From assembly GCA_950295325.1 (NCBI GenBank), contig OX485804.1, forward strand, positions 37,698,001 through 37,762,000: a stretch of 64,000 bases of DNA. Reading direction: 5' to 3'. Below, in pieces: positions 45,540-59,100 of this stretch. The translations under genes were made by a program, and so were the position numbers. Source of the stretch: Polytrichum commune. Taxonomy: Eukaryota; Streptophyta; Polytrichopsida; Polytrichales; Polytrichaceae. How positions within the stretch are numbered: position 1 is the stretch's first letter; the number at the start of each line of letters is the position of its first letter. The notes beneath the pieces were generated by a model. That model was given only the letters and a program-made list of their open reading frames with translations, was not told the origin of the DNA and searched no databases.

Positions 45540-48529
45540 ATGGCATGCTAGAGAATGGATTCCTTTGTATATACTAGGCTTTTCAAGTGAATTTGATAAA
45601 TACCTCCACTACATATACAAAATATAATTTATGACTTAACATAGGCCCTTATTACATATAAGATACACTTTCACTTTCCAAGCTATTTGTGGAGACCCAA
45701 TGTTTAGAATGATTCTTTTGGGTCTTAATGCAATCCCCACTATAGTTTCGAGAGAGGACACATTGAGCTCAACACTAAGAGTTGACCAATTTCCCAATGT
45801 AGATTGCGTAAACATCTTCCCATCAACGTAGCTATGCTATATTGCTAACACCAGGTGTTACTGAAATCAGTTACTGATGTCACATAACAATACTAACATT
45901 TTGGACTACCCCCTGCAAATGAAGTACACTAAACATGAATAAGTGTCAAATGGTATTTTATGTCACTATGGTAACTTTTCGGATGACACTTCTGATGAAT
46001 AAGTTTACAAATACTATCATGGATGATGGATGAGTTCATCCATTGGCCAAAACCCAACCTCCTCTTGTCAGCAAGTTGTGATGAAATAATGTCATGGATG
46101 ATTGATATTTGGAATAAAAATCAATTGGTAAGTGACAGTAATTGCAACACTATAAATCTATGATTCCCCCAAAATTTTACAAGGATGACAAACAATTTTG
46201 GGTTCACATTTAGTGTTGGTGGCACTATACCACATGTTACAATTAGTATTAAGCAAGAACATTAGAATTGGTGACATTAAATATCACATTAAGTGCAGTA
46301 CCCATGGAAACCCTATCTATTGCAACCTAAGGCATAGGATCATGGCTAAGAAGTTTCAAAAGAGCAACATGAAGAGAGGTCTGTTTGAAGAGGTCCAAAA
46401 GAACATGAAGCATGAAGAGGTCCTCTTCCGAGCAAGACTAGAAATGCCAAAGGTTGCATTGTAGGAGGACATGACTTTTGCGTGGATCACAACGCATAAA
46501 ACTTTGGAGTTGGCCGAAGTACACGCAATGTGCCACAAATTTTGGTGTGCATTTGTCATCGCAATCAATCCTTGAAGCATGTCAAGAAGTTTATTGGGGA
46601 CATTAAAACCCACATGGTCTGATCTTTGCACCCAAGTCATTAGTACATCTTCGTTTGCTATTTTTGAATTGTTTCTCTCCTTCTACATCGTTTCTCCCTG
46701 TTGTGAAAATTAGTTGTGTGTCTATTAACATCTTTGGCAAATACTACAAAGGGAATGCATGTAGCAACAACTCCAAGTTGGCAAGTCCCTTCTTAGCTAT
46801 GCCTCTTCCTAGGAACTTTGAGCAATGGAACAACTGAACTAGTGCTCTGGCCTAGTTGTCAACAGTAGCCTCAAACATGTCAACGCCATTTTTCTTGGCA
46901 TGGCATATTATTTATGGTGGACGGTCTCGGCAAGGCTGCAAGTGGGCATGCTTGCATCCTCTTTTAGCCCCATATCTCACTTAGAAACAACAATGAAACA
47001 AGAGGAGGTGGAACAAAATATAACATAGATTACAACATTATATAGGCCAATGTCAAGGACAAATATTTGTGGGACATATAGATCAATGGCGGAACCCAAT
47101 TGGGTAAATCAAGATATCCAAATTTCAGCCAATGCAACATGGTTTCCTCTCCATCATAGCTACATGCTCATGATGACTCCAATCATTCTTTCATGCTTCC
47201 AATTGTTTGCCATCCTTTTGTCTGATGTTTTTTTAAAGATTCCACTCATAGAAAAATGCATTGAAGTCATTAAGAAAGCAATCGAGAAGGTGCTTTCTTT
47301 GTTGTTGAAGTGACTATTCCTAGTGCAAATCGCATGTCCTTTCCATGCCTTCCAAGGGTTGCTTCACATTTATGCTTTCAAAGTTCATGCACATTGCATT
47401 TTAATTGGTTTGGGCATGATATGCCATTAGTGCATGAAAACTAAGGTGTGGAACATCATGAAGCTTCATGTGCTTGATCATCAAGTACAACATACAACTC
47501 TAGGACTTCATGTCTTCATATTGCATGTCGCAAAATGAGAATATCAGGATTGATTTGATGGTGGACACGTGGATCATCCACGTGGTAGGCCATGGACATC
47601 CATCATTTGACCCTCTTGATGTGGTCAAACATGAGTTATGCACCAAGTTGCATGCACTTCATCAAGTCCACCCTAGATCCAGGTCTAATGTTGCTCATGT
47701 AAAATATATAACAACATATGAACCCTGGCATGAGAATGAGCTACCCTAAATGTAGTCCACCTTGTTGGTACGCTTCAACTCTAGAGTCCAATCAATATTG
47801 CCCTTCTTGGCATATTAAGACTTGAAGAATGCCACATGATTCCGAGCATTAGGAGAAATATTGTTTTAAACCTAGACATGAAATTTGCATGGCATTTGTC
47901 GTCGAACTTCTAGACGGTCTAGCCCTCGGGTCCCAAAACTTTGCCAGACATCTATGTCTTTTCCACAACAAGAGCAATAGCGAATGCCTTTGCTCTAGGA
48001 GAACGGTGAACTTCTTCTTGGACCATCTTCTTCACAATGTCCACTGTCTCTTTACATTCTCCTTGAGCCACATGGTGCTTTTGTTCACCTAGATGAACAC
48101 AACCCATGTTCACATACTACATATAGTTGACAATGTCGAACATTATGGCAAAATAAAGACTGACACACTCAAGCTTGGTCAAGTAATGCTTACAAGCAAG
48201 GGTTGATTTCTTGACCAAATCCTCATATCCATTGTGAGGTTGTTTTTTGTGGCACCAACCCACATAGTCATGTTTGATGAGTTATGCGACTTAAGGTAGT
48301 TGTAGGAGTTGTTGGAGCAAACCAAGTGACCAACACAAGTCACATACTAAAAGATTGAGGTTGTGATCATTCTTGATGTTGCTCATCTTGGTGATAGTTC
48401 AAATGCGCCCATCAAAGTGCCAATCTACTCTAGACAAAAGATTGATGGAAACAAAAGGTGAGTGATACTTGAGTGGGGGATGAGGGGGGAGCTTGAACAT
48501 GACGTTTCCATCTCCTTAGCATTATGTTG
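45540..48529. other. No supported gene in 3 kb
   Basis: AT-rich with short frames only. Some longer ones (46198-46464, 47510-47749) have no recognisable motif and are bounded by stops. Confidence 0.5.
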
Positions 48530-49250
48530 AAGCAATGTGGGTGTTAACAACTTGATGAATGGTTGAATTTTGTGCCCCTACTTGTATTGGGGCTATTCTT
48601 TGTCTTTCGGTGGAATTATGTTGAATCAATGAAGGTGTTAAGAGCTAATTTTAAGTTTTTTAATGTTCAATCTAGCTATTGTGAGGAATTTTATTTTATT
48701 TTTCTTTTTCTTTCCTTGATTTTTTCTTGAATTGAATAAGTTGATACTTGGCTTAATGTAGTGCCCCAACTTTTGTTGGGAGTTCTATTATATCTATTTT
48801 TGGTCTCATTCATATTATGTTGTTTTATTTAGGGTGTTAACAACCAGATGAATGATTGAATGTTGTGCCCCAACTTGTATTGAAGCTTCTTTTTGGTCTT
48901 TCCTTCAAGTGGTGTAGGTATTGCACCATCTCAACTAGCACCTAAAAAAGGTATGCCATTAACGACACCTTTTGTTAGGTGCCAATTGAGATTCAAAATG
49001 TGGTTTGAATGTTATATCCAAGTCTTTGTTAGGGCTTTCTAGGGTTTTTTCTTTGGTTTTTTTATTGAATTGAATAGGTTGATATTTGGCTTAATGTAAT
49101 GCCTCAACTTGGGGATTTTAATTTATATATATATATATATATTTGGGGGGGGGTCCCTCCTAAACTTTTCTCTTGACTTGAATAGTTGATGCTTGGATTG
49201 ATGTTGTGCCCCAAATTTTGCATGGGCTTTTCTTTTGTTCCCATATGGGG
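48530..49250 (+). repeat. Degenerate tandem array around TTGTGCCCCAACTTGTATTGG
   Basis: At least five diverged copies (about 48565, 48762, 48867, 49090 and 49200) of a unit containing TTGATACTTGGCTTAATG, GTGCCCCAACTTGTATTG and a T-rich tail. Spacing is irregular at about 100-200 bp. An (AT)n and a G-run lie within it (49124-49150). Confidence 0.65.
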
Positions 49251-50534
49251 ATGTTAGGATATAATTACCTCCCCCTCCCCCCCATAATCTATACAACCCT
49301 ATTCATTTTCACAAAACTAAGTAAGTTAATACATATCCCATATGTATACATTGTAAGCCACATTTTCGTGCAATACCCTTAAATTTATACATCAACATGG
49401 TATTGTATGGACTTACCTTGAGTGGCTTCATGAGATCCTCGTACATAAAACATACATTCCCAACAACTATGATGCTTAGCATGAATTTGAAGAAATGGCA
49501 ACAAGCTTTCTTGCCAGAATTAAGTCTCCTTGAATTGCACATAGGTCTAACAGTGACTTTTAAAGGTTGAATTGCAATGCTAATAGAACTCTAGGGATAA
49601 AATGCAAATAGAGGAACAATTGTAACCATGACACTTGAAGAATATTATGAAGAATATTATGAAGAATGTTATGAAGAAATATTTTAAACGAAATAAACTG
49701 GTACTTTGACATTTATAGCACAAGTCCATAGATGGCTTGAGGAACTCCTAATATATTTTCCCATGCAATGTCTTGAACTCACCAACAACCCATGTTAGCC
49801 CATGCCCATGCATGCCCATGCATGCCATGTTAGGGACCACACATGGCATTTATGACCCAAAAAAACTAATAGGAAAGTTACTTATCATGTTACTTATGAT
49901 GTTGACCGGGTTTCAATGTTACATTACAACAATGTATTTTTATCAAGATACATGTGCATGGTAGATTGACAATCTCATTTTGGTCCCCAAAAGTACTCAA
50001 TAATGAGGTAATCCTTAAATGGTCATATAGAGGGTGAAACAAAACAAACATCCTTGAGTTTCATCGGCAAATTTATTCTTTTATAAGCTTACATGTTTAG
50101 GGTTAAGAATTCTAAAGAAACACATGGTCAAAAAATGAAATTTTATCTTAATCTCAACCTCACCAAGGTTTCACCGCATGTCACACATGAGTGCTCATTT
50201 CCTCATCCAACATAACAACTTGACCCTGATGCCCTTCAGGTTTGTGGATGATTCATATCAAATGACTAATTCGGGTTCTTCGGAAATCGAATTAGCTACC
50301 CCCCCCCCCAAAAAAAAAAAAACTTCCAAACTACATACTACTTTAAGGTTGTTATGTTGGATGAATGTGAGGCACTTGTACACGATAATTCCCTCTTGCA
50401 CACAGTTCGATTGGGAACGTACATGTTGAGCCTAAGAACTTCTTGGGAGCCATGAGGGAGCCACGAAGTTGGGGTGAACTTGGTGTGCCTAGATTTGGAG
50501 GATTTGTTGAAATGGTAGAGTTTCTAGCTAACAC
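49251..50534. other. No gene; short tandem GAAGAATATTAT
   Basis: Three to four copies of a 13-bp unit (GAAGAATATTAT) lie at about 49638-49680, and CCCATGCATG repeats at about 49800. Nothing coding is supported. Confidence 0.5.
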
Positions 50535-50885
50535 ATGTGGACACCACACTGGTTTTGAAATGGAGATTGGCGGGCTAAGGTAGAAGAATTTCAACCTTGG
50601 CATGTGCCTAACCTTTGAGAGCTTGGTTTCAAGGTTGGTCTCTCATTTATTGGATAGAAAAACGTTCATTTTTAACTTTGATCAAAGATGGCGATTTTGT
50701 AAGGCTCAAAACCTTCATTTATGATCGGAGCTGAAAATGGGCGGTTTCAACCTAGAAATAAGGACAGATCTTGAAACAAAGCTCCACGAGATTAGGCACA
50801 TCTCAAGGCCAGAAAGCTTCTACCTCAACCCACAGATCTCTGCTTTGAAACCGGCGTTCTCAAATGTGTATGACCTCCCCAGACC
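50535..50885. mobile_element. Palindromic MITE-like element, copy A
   Basis: The arms are long imperfect inverted repeats: GGGCTAAGGTAGAAG ... TTGGCATGTGCCTAACCTT on the left and ATTAGGCACATCTCAAGG ... AGCTTCTACCTCAACCC on the right. It shares order and sequence with copy B, about 460 bp further on. The outer end is less well defined. Confidence 0.6.
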
Positions 50886-50980
50886 AAAAACAAGATGCAC
50901 CTCCATATCAAATGATTGTTCCTAGAGTCTTCAAAAACTACTTAAACAAAGAACAAAACGGAAATGGATGTTGATGGTTA

Positions 50981-51337
50981 GAGGAGGGGCCACACACGTT
51001 GAAAAACGCCGATTTGGAAACAAAGTTCGGTAATCCAAGGTAAGAGAATATCGGCCCTTGACATGTGCCTAGCCTTGGGGAGGTTGGTCCCTCTTTAATT
51101 GGGTAGAATCATCCGTTTTCCAACTTTGATCCAAGACGAGGGTTCGGAAAGGCTTAAAGCATCCACTTTCAATTGGAGTTGAAACCGGACGATTTTAACC
51201 CCCCCAAAAAGAGGATCCACTCTTAATCCAAACTCCTCAAGGTTAGGCACATGCCAAGGGCCGAAATTCTTTTGCCTTGGCCCACCAATTTCCGTTCCAA
51301 AACCGGGTAATTTTGCGAACGTGCGTGGCCTCTCCCC
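50981..51337. mobile_element. Palindromic MITE, copy B, TA duplication
   Basis: The left end is GAGGAGGGGCCACACACGTT; the right end is complementary (AACGTGCGTGGCCTCTCCCC). TA flanks both sides (50979-50980 and 51338-51339). The arms pair almost throughout, with a short spacer, so it would form a long hairpin. Confidence 0.75.
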
Positions 51338-51339
51338 TA

Positions 51340-54026
51340 ATTAACCTACAGGTGTGGTTAGGAAAGGGCTTTCTAGGTAGTTGGAAGGACATCATTGTGA
51401 CTTACGGTGTCCCAAAAAAAGGTCTTGTCGTTGTCCCCAAAAGCTATGCTTGTGTGGATTTCCCTTTTCCTCCGTCTCAAGATTGGCCCTAATCGCGTGC
51501 TAATACCGATATTAGCAAGGATTGGCTATTTGGCGACGTGAGAATCGAGAAGTGAATGGCTACGGGACCCCCTTAGTTTAAAAGGGGCCATGACTAATGT
51601 ACATAAATGGCATCTTCCGTGATGAGCTTTTGTACTTAGTACAGTAAGTCTACCAAAAAGAGGGACGGGCATCTGCCATCATTGCCTGCATGTGGCAATG
51701 GCCACATAAATGGTGTGGTTTGTAGGCATATTTATCCAAAGGCTTTCTTTCCGAGAGGGAGGCCGGGGCCCGATTTTGTTGATGGAATATTAGTTTGTTT
51801 ATTTGGGGCTATCCGTTTTTGTCCCCTTTGCCCATTGCAAACACAACATCGGCAAAAAGGTGACCTCCGAAATCTTCTCAAATTAGCCCCCCCCCCCCGC
51901 CCCCCATCAAGCCCGGTCTTCCCTTGAGCCACACAACACGGCGGGGAGGGGGCTTGAAATGGGGCGGCCTTGTAGTGGAGGTTCAATTTCGCGCCTTCAT
52001 GGGCACATTTGTCACAAATTTGGGTTTGTTAACATCGTTGGAGCACCCGATGTTTGGGTTTGAGTATATATTGTTTTGGAGGTAAAATTTCATAGAATGG
52101 GCACTAGGCACACATACCAAATGCATGTATGCCCGCTTCTATGTGAGCAGTCTGTCATTTTTTTCAATATTAATAAATTCCAATGTCAAGAAATGTACTC
52201 GTTGAAGTAGCATGTCTCCTAATCCGTAAGCGTTTCATGACTTGACACCCATTTAAAATAAGCGATCACCTATCGCCATTACTAGCACGCTATCATGAGT
52301 CACCCTTCTAGATCTTATCCTCAGTCGTTGCCTTGAAACTTGCCAGATTTGCAGTGGTTTCGTGCCACGACTCTACTTTTCTTCGTCTGAATTATCCATA
52401 GAAACTGACGTGGATGCTTAGAATATGTATACACGAAACCAAGGTAGAGTTCCGTGGTGCCTAGGATAATATATGTGTAGGGAATGTGAAAATTCAACAA
52501 CTTCTTCCATAGCATTTTTTTAGGCGATTTGTGTCCAAAATTAGTTTAGTAGGCCCTAACTGGAAGGAAGTGGTCCTCACCTTATAGGGGAATTATGTCT
52601 ACCAAAGCCCTTTCATCCACAATGGGTGAGTGTACCTAAACACCACGAAACAAGAGCCCTCCAAAATCAACTATATACTCGGTATTGTACCCTTGGTCGT
52701 GTAGGAAATTGATGAAGATAATGAACACAATGAGCATCACTAATCTATTATGAATTCTTCCAGTTTCAAATCAAGGATGAATGTGCTAATATGAATGCTT
52801 AGATTAGTTCATCAATTTACATATTTCTTGAGTCAAGATTTGAGGGACCAATTTGTTGTTGCACCACTCAACATCAAGAAGTTCTAAAGTTTTGCCATAC
52901 TTTAGTAACAATTGTGTTATCAAGTGCTCGTCGCATAACATTATTAAGCTCGCTATGAGGGTTGCATCCCAAGAATGACCAAATCTTGGAGACGGAGCTC
53001 ATTCATGCCATTTTGAACCCTATCCATGCCTATGCTCCAAAATTGTGAGCTTCCCCACTACCTTAACAATGTTATGTGGAGCAACAACTACTCAATGCTT
53101 CATTCAAATTAATCAAATAGTTCACCAAGTCCCAAAACCAACTACATGGTGCCAATATTTGGAAACCTTGGTCAAAGAGAAGCCACTATGAATCCATGCA
53201 TGGAATGCTACAAATCGCTATTTGTGTGCATGGAATGGCCAAGAATAAACACCCAAAGTTTATTAAGGTCATAGCCAACGACAAGTTGGTCGTCAAGCTA
53301 GCCAACGAGTGACTCGGATAAGGAATGTTGGGAATTGATCAATTTGGGTGGTTGGTTGATTCGAGGCAACAAAGTAATCCGCATGGACCAATACAACATT
53401 CCACAAATGAATAGGTACTCTAAACATCACATCGCTTTGTAGATAGAAAGTCGAAATGCCATGATAATATTAGATATTAACAATAGCCTACTAGACTCGG
53501 CATTATATACACACTCAATATGTGCACATGTTGGTACAAAATTCGATGAAGTGTACGGTGCCTCCATATGCATGCCTATTCAAACATCTATCCTCGTGGC
53601 ATAGGAGCCAAGGTATGTGGGCATTATGAGTGGTCACTCATTTTAATCAAACTCCTATATTTGGGTGGTATATGGCAAGGCTTGTTGTCAAGGATGGACA
53701 CCAAAATGACACATGGTACATTGAGATTGAACCACGTGCATAAAATTTGATAACCATTCAATAATTAACACAATTGGGTGGCCTTATGTGATCACTTATT
53801 GGAAGAAAAACTCTCCACTTTGACTTCTTATAACTTGAGATTTATAAGAATGGTTTTACAAGAATTAATAAGAGAAATCCACAAGAACTTCTATATGATG
53901 TGGGGCAAAAATCTTCACTTGACTTTCTATAAATTTGAAGATTGCCTGCATGACTTCTCAGATTACGTCAGTTGATGAGGTGTTAAATTGTGACCGTGTT
54001 AGCACCTTTTCAACATGATAACTATG
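51340..54026. other. No supported gene in 2.7 kb
   Basis: A GC-richer patch with a C-run lies at about 51885-51905. Otherwise AT-rich sequence without recognisable coding regions. Confidence 0.5.
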
Positions 54027-54028
54027 CT

Positions 54029-54697
54029 CCCTCTTTAGTATGACACATTTGGGAAACACAAAAAAGTCATATTATCGAGGTGTCGTCTCCTCATCAATAT
54101 GACAGATGGTGTAAAGTTGTTGTATTATTGAGGGAATACGAAAATATTAGGAATATGAGCTTAAAAATATATACAACAAGTTAAATCAATATAGATGGTA
54201 TGAAATGATAATTTATAACTTCAAAAATATACAAATATTCTCAAAAACTCTTGAAATAAGAGTTTATAGATTTATGGCGTTGCCTACTCAAGTTAGCAAC
54301 TGTCAACTTATTTAAATTCCCTACTAACTTTTGAAAACTAATAATTTCATTAACACCAAAATATAAACAGTTCTCTAATAAGAAACTAGACAACAATGAT
54401 GCATGACGTTTAACATCAAGATACTAGTGATACTATATCACCCATGTACAAGGCAACATACTAGGCAGGAGGCCACTCAAGCCCCAACCATGTCCATTCA
54501 ACATTAGTAACCCTAATTATCATTAAGTTCCCAATGATAAGTGAAGTTCCCAAGTAGTTCCCAAGTGACAATGGATGTATTTTAGATGTACATAACATAG
54601 ATGAAAAGGATTTTAGCATTAACTACCTCTTTGATATGACAAAACAAAGATTCTCAATGTCGCATTATTGAGTGTCGTAGTTGTATAAAAGAGGGAG
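54029..54697. mobile_element. Possible mariner/Stowaway-like inverted-repeat element
   Basis: CTCCCTCTTTAGTATGACA at 54029 and the complement of CTCCCTCTTTTATACAAC at about 54697 resemble Stowaway termini, and internal arms share CATATTATCGAG/CTCAATAATGCG-type blocks. The arms are diverged and I could not confirm a TA duplication. Confidence 0.3.
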
Positions 54698-54796
54698 TTT
54701 TGAACTAAAAAAGTTGGTCACACAAAAATGCATCGTACTGGTGAGGGTGTGTTGTATTAACAAGGTTAGACTGTACCACTAAGTGTCCGGGGAGAT

Positions 54797-55006
54797 TTTG
54801 GGGCATAATCAGTCAACATGCTAGTGTTTCCAAGTCCTACCGGTTACATGTTGGCAATCTTGCGTTTTCTTTATAAATTTAGGGTATATTTTATAAATTC
54901 CTCTAAAATGATTGGTGATTTTCCTGAAGTTTTGAACTTCAACCAGTTATTTCTCAAACTCAACCAGGTCATCTGTAACTAGCAGCTGGTTCTCCTCTTT
55001 CATTGT
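54797..55006 (+). repeat. Second copy of the 17405-17625 repeat
   Basis: Same order of blocks as at 17405-17625 (GTTTCCAAGTCC, GATTTTCCTGAAGT, CAACCAGTTATTTCTCA, TCATCTGTAAC). The 1.1 kb from here to the SET gene stop codon holds no recognised gene and presumably includes its 3' untranslated region. Confidence 0.65.
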
Positions 55007-56169
55007 TACCACTTGCCCCCGGCCCCTCACCTGCTGGTTGGTGGTTGGTTCAATGTTTTGGTTCCCTGGGTTATGGTAAGAATTCCCATGGGGTCATTTC
55101 CTCCCTGGGGATCCTGGCATATCCTGTGGGTTGTATTTTCACAACCTTATCAATGGAAGTCTCTTATTTAATACAATGAAAAAGAAAAGAGCTTATCAGA
55201 AAAAATAAAGGTTTGATTCAGTCCAGCCTGAAGCGATTTTCGAAACAATCATTTCCTCCACTTGAATTGCACCACAAAACCCTGGAGATTATGTTCACAT
55301 GCAAAAGTGAACACTCAATCGTCAGACAACATACACAATTACCCACACAAAGTCTAGAATTGGGTGGAGTTAATTCATGAAAGTATCATTCAAAGGTTTT
55401 CATGAAGCAACCCCACCGCCAAGCCTTGTACCATGAAAGTATCCTTTATGTTGCCAATCGATTCAGATTAGCAGAACAACGAGGACTTAGGATGTTGCAG
55501 TTCCATCTTAACAAGTACATACAGAATATATTACTGTAGTAGTCATTAACAATTTGAGACTAAGCTGCCATTGCTGCTTGGTGCTCAATGTAAGGATGAC
55601 TTATCATCTTCTATCAACACCATTTTGCAAGGGTTACGGCTTTATTGGGTTACTTCATAGTTGATGGAACACAGTTCTTAGGAGAACCTTATCTCTCTTT
55701 TCCAGAGTTACACGAGGCTGCGGGAAGAGTACAAAGGACTATCCAAGCCCCCCATCACCAAAAATTGGAAAGCTGTCCACTATTAAGATCCTGGAAGATG
55801 ATTTGAATGTTAACAGTCCATGTCAGTGCTTTCAGAAAATTGACTCAGTTGTGACTGATGGGATTTGGACACATAAAAATCATTTCTTGGAGGATTACAG
55901 TTGTATAGAGCTAAGTTGGCACTCAGTTACATCCAAGGCATCCTGTAACCTTCCCATTCTCAGAAGAAGCTTGTATAAAATCATGACCCAAAACCCATTC
56001 TTCTAGATTGGTGGTATTTCTGAGTTTCTTCACATCCCACTCTGAAACCAGCTGCATCTTCCATTTCACTAACAGCATGCTCATTAGTTTATGTATATTG
56101 GCGGATGGAATAAAAATTGTGTCCAAAATCCTAGAATTTTAAAAAAAAAATGAAGGAAGCTCACAACTT

Positions 56170-59100
56170 TTACTCAGAACTCTTCTCAAGCGCCACTTCA
56201 GCTTCTTGTAAGAAAAGGCGACATAAGTGCTTTTGGCCCTTTCTGTAGATCACACATGCTCGCTTGTTCACAGAAAGTACATTTGAGTCTTCAGATTTCT
56301 CATTGCCATCTTGCTGCCTGCCAAGCCAAAGAAGATTGTAGGGGGTTCAGAAACATAACAGCACTTGGAACAAATAACGATTTAAAAGGTTAGCTGATTA
56401 ATTTCTTTGAATCCAGTGGTCTATACCTATGGATTCCATACGACCATATAGCATTCTTAAGCATGTGTAAGGATGTTCACTTTCTATTCAAACTTTAAGA
56501 ATTAAATTTCAAGAATCAAGGTCCTCGAGTACATGCATGAATGCTGAGTAATGTAATGGGCAAACTTTCATTAGTCGGCACCTCATCGGTGCCTACCTTT
56601 GGACACAAAGCCTTTTCCCATCTACCAAGATACATTTGAAGAGGTGCATCCCCAATTAAATCATTCCTAGGCTATCCAGGTTAACTAAGAATTATACTGT
56701 TTGCATTGGAACCTAAATAGGCTACTGAACAATGTTTTGGGCATATAAAAAATGACTTGAAAGTTGCAAGGGATGCACCTTGTTAGCTGGCCCTGTTCCT
56801 TGACCTGCAGGCGGCCTTTTTTGTCCTTGTCTAGCAACTCTTCATCTACAGCTTCAGGACCCGTCCCCTCCTCAAGCTCCATCATTCTACACAGGCAATA
56901 CAATCATGAACCGGAAATTGAAATCACGACAAGCAACTCATATTCCTCATGTCACTGTATGAGTACCTCTGCACAAGATGTAGCATGTTGTAGATAAGAG
57001 TAGATTGTACACTCAAATGGTGGTTCTAACAAAGAATCTCCATACATGTTGAGTCCTGTGTGGTTTGAATTTGTCATCACAATGTGCAAATCACAGCTTT
57101 CTTGCTATGTATGACCTAATAAAACACAACTCCCGTTAACCCTAGTCTAAATGGTTTTTCCTTGACAACAAAACCAGGTGTGAGGCAATACTTAGATGTA
57201 AGGAGGTCAACAAGCAACTGAAGAGCCCCTGTGTTTCCACAAACTTCCCAGACTGCTGCTCGGATGTCCACATCTGTAGGTATTCTTCCAAGACCTCCAT
57301 CTACAATCTACAGAAACAGATCAACAACTTCTCAATCAGATGCTGCACACATGTAGTAGAGGCCACATGCTTGACAATGCCCTATGTTGTGGTACACAGT
57401 GAGATGCACGACGCACTGCATAGTCAAATAATTATCTTGAAATTCCGAACTTCCAATATTAACTAGACTGATCCTAAATGCAAGTTTAAAATGTCAAGTT
57501 CATGAAGTTTAAAAGCTTCTTATACTTGCATCAATGCCTGTACTGAAAAGACTCCATGTAAACTCGAAGTTGTCACAGCCAACCACTGCCAGAACACTCC
57601 CATTGCATGTAATTAAAGGACACAACATTCTTATAAATCCAAGAACCAACGATTTGTTGAAATTCCCAAGTACTGACCAAGCTTGCAGTTATACAGAAGG
57701 CTACACAATATACTATTCCCAAACTAAATCACCATGTTGGTGAAGAAGGTCATAAAACCTTACCATAGCCCTTGGAAAGTAGAACACCTGGAGCTATACA
57801 CCTTACCAAGAAACCAACCAAGGCAGCTAGCACTGAGGAGTCAAGATAGCAACCTTGAAATGAGCTAGCAAAGAAAGGTAAGGTAAAGCAAACAACCTCT
57901 TCAAGCAAGCCAACCACATGATAAACTTCATCCTCTTTCATAGCTACAATGCGCAATGCTGTCAAGAGGTCTTCAGGGAACACTATTTGTTCCACATAAG
58001 CAGGTGCCTTCCGGTGCCCACTCCAGCTGTGCCCAGTAACAATCAGCTTCTGTGTCTCAACCAGAGTCCTAGAGAGTGTTGCTGACTTTGACTGACCACA
58101 AAATCCCCTTTTGAGCTCTGATGATGGAAGGAGCCAGCGGAGGGGAAGATTCTGCAATGCATGCTCTAATTCACATCAGCAGACTAGCAATTCCACCACA
58201 AATGAGCTTCTCAAGAACTGTAAACATCTACCTATAACCAAGCACACATCCACCTATAAATGTACAAATTCAAATATGTTCACTATGGAGTAGTATATAT
58301 GTATAAGTATAAGTATGTCGTACGTATGTGTATGTGTATGTGTATGTGTAAGTGGGCTGGGGATTCGTGGCACTCACTAAAAATCATCCATCCAAGATAT
58401 CGTGGATGAAGTGGCTCCAATAAAAAAAGCCCCCCTATGGGGTTGAGGCCGATTCATTCAAATGTGACGTCACCAGACTAATTCGGGGCCATTGACTCTA
58501 TTTCCGGAATCAATTTTCCCAAAAATAGCCATTTAGATGATTCCTGTGTTTTTTTCATCCGCACGGATGATTTTTAGTGAGTGCCACGAATCCCCGGCCG
58601 TGTAAGCGTAAGTGTAAGTGTAAGTGTGTGTGTGTAAATCATGAGAAGGTCAAAATTGCAAAACCTTGTATAATGAATGTGACAAGTAACAGAAGTAAAA
58701 AGAGTGGCAAATTAACAAGGATGCTTTCAATACAATGGAGGAAGGTAACAAAGCTCTGATATTGATATTTTGTTACAGTAGATCATAAGTAATCTGACCA
58801 TGCTTTGGTAGACAAGGAATCCCAGTTCAAACCTTAGAATTTCCCCATTTAGCACCAGTGTTTCAATGCAAGAGGGATGATAGGTTGTACTAAATGTACC
58901 AGTTCTGCAAGCAGCTGTGATTTAGTGTCACTGCAAGCACTATCTTGCAGAGCCTCCTTTGGGAAGTATACCTGCAGTAGTCATGACAAAGAAAATCAAC
59001 AACAAAATGGAGAAAAAGCTTCTGTAAGTTGAATTTCAGAGTTTCCCACAGAATTGTTGGACCTCTAAAGAATTTAACAGTCCTTCGACAGTTGGCTGTA

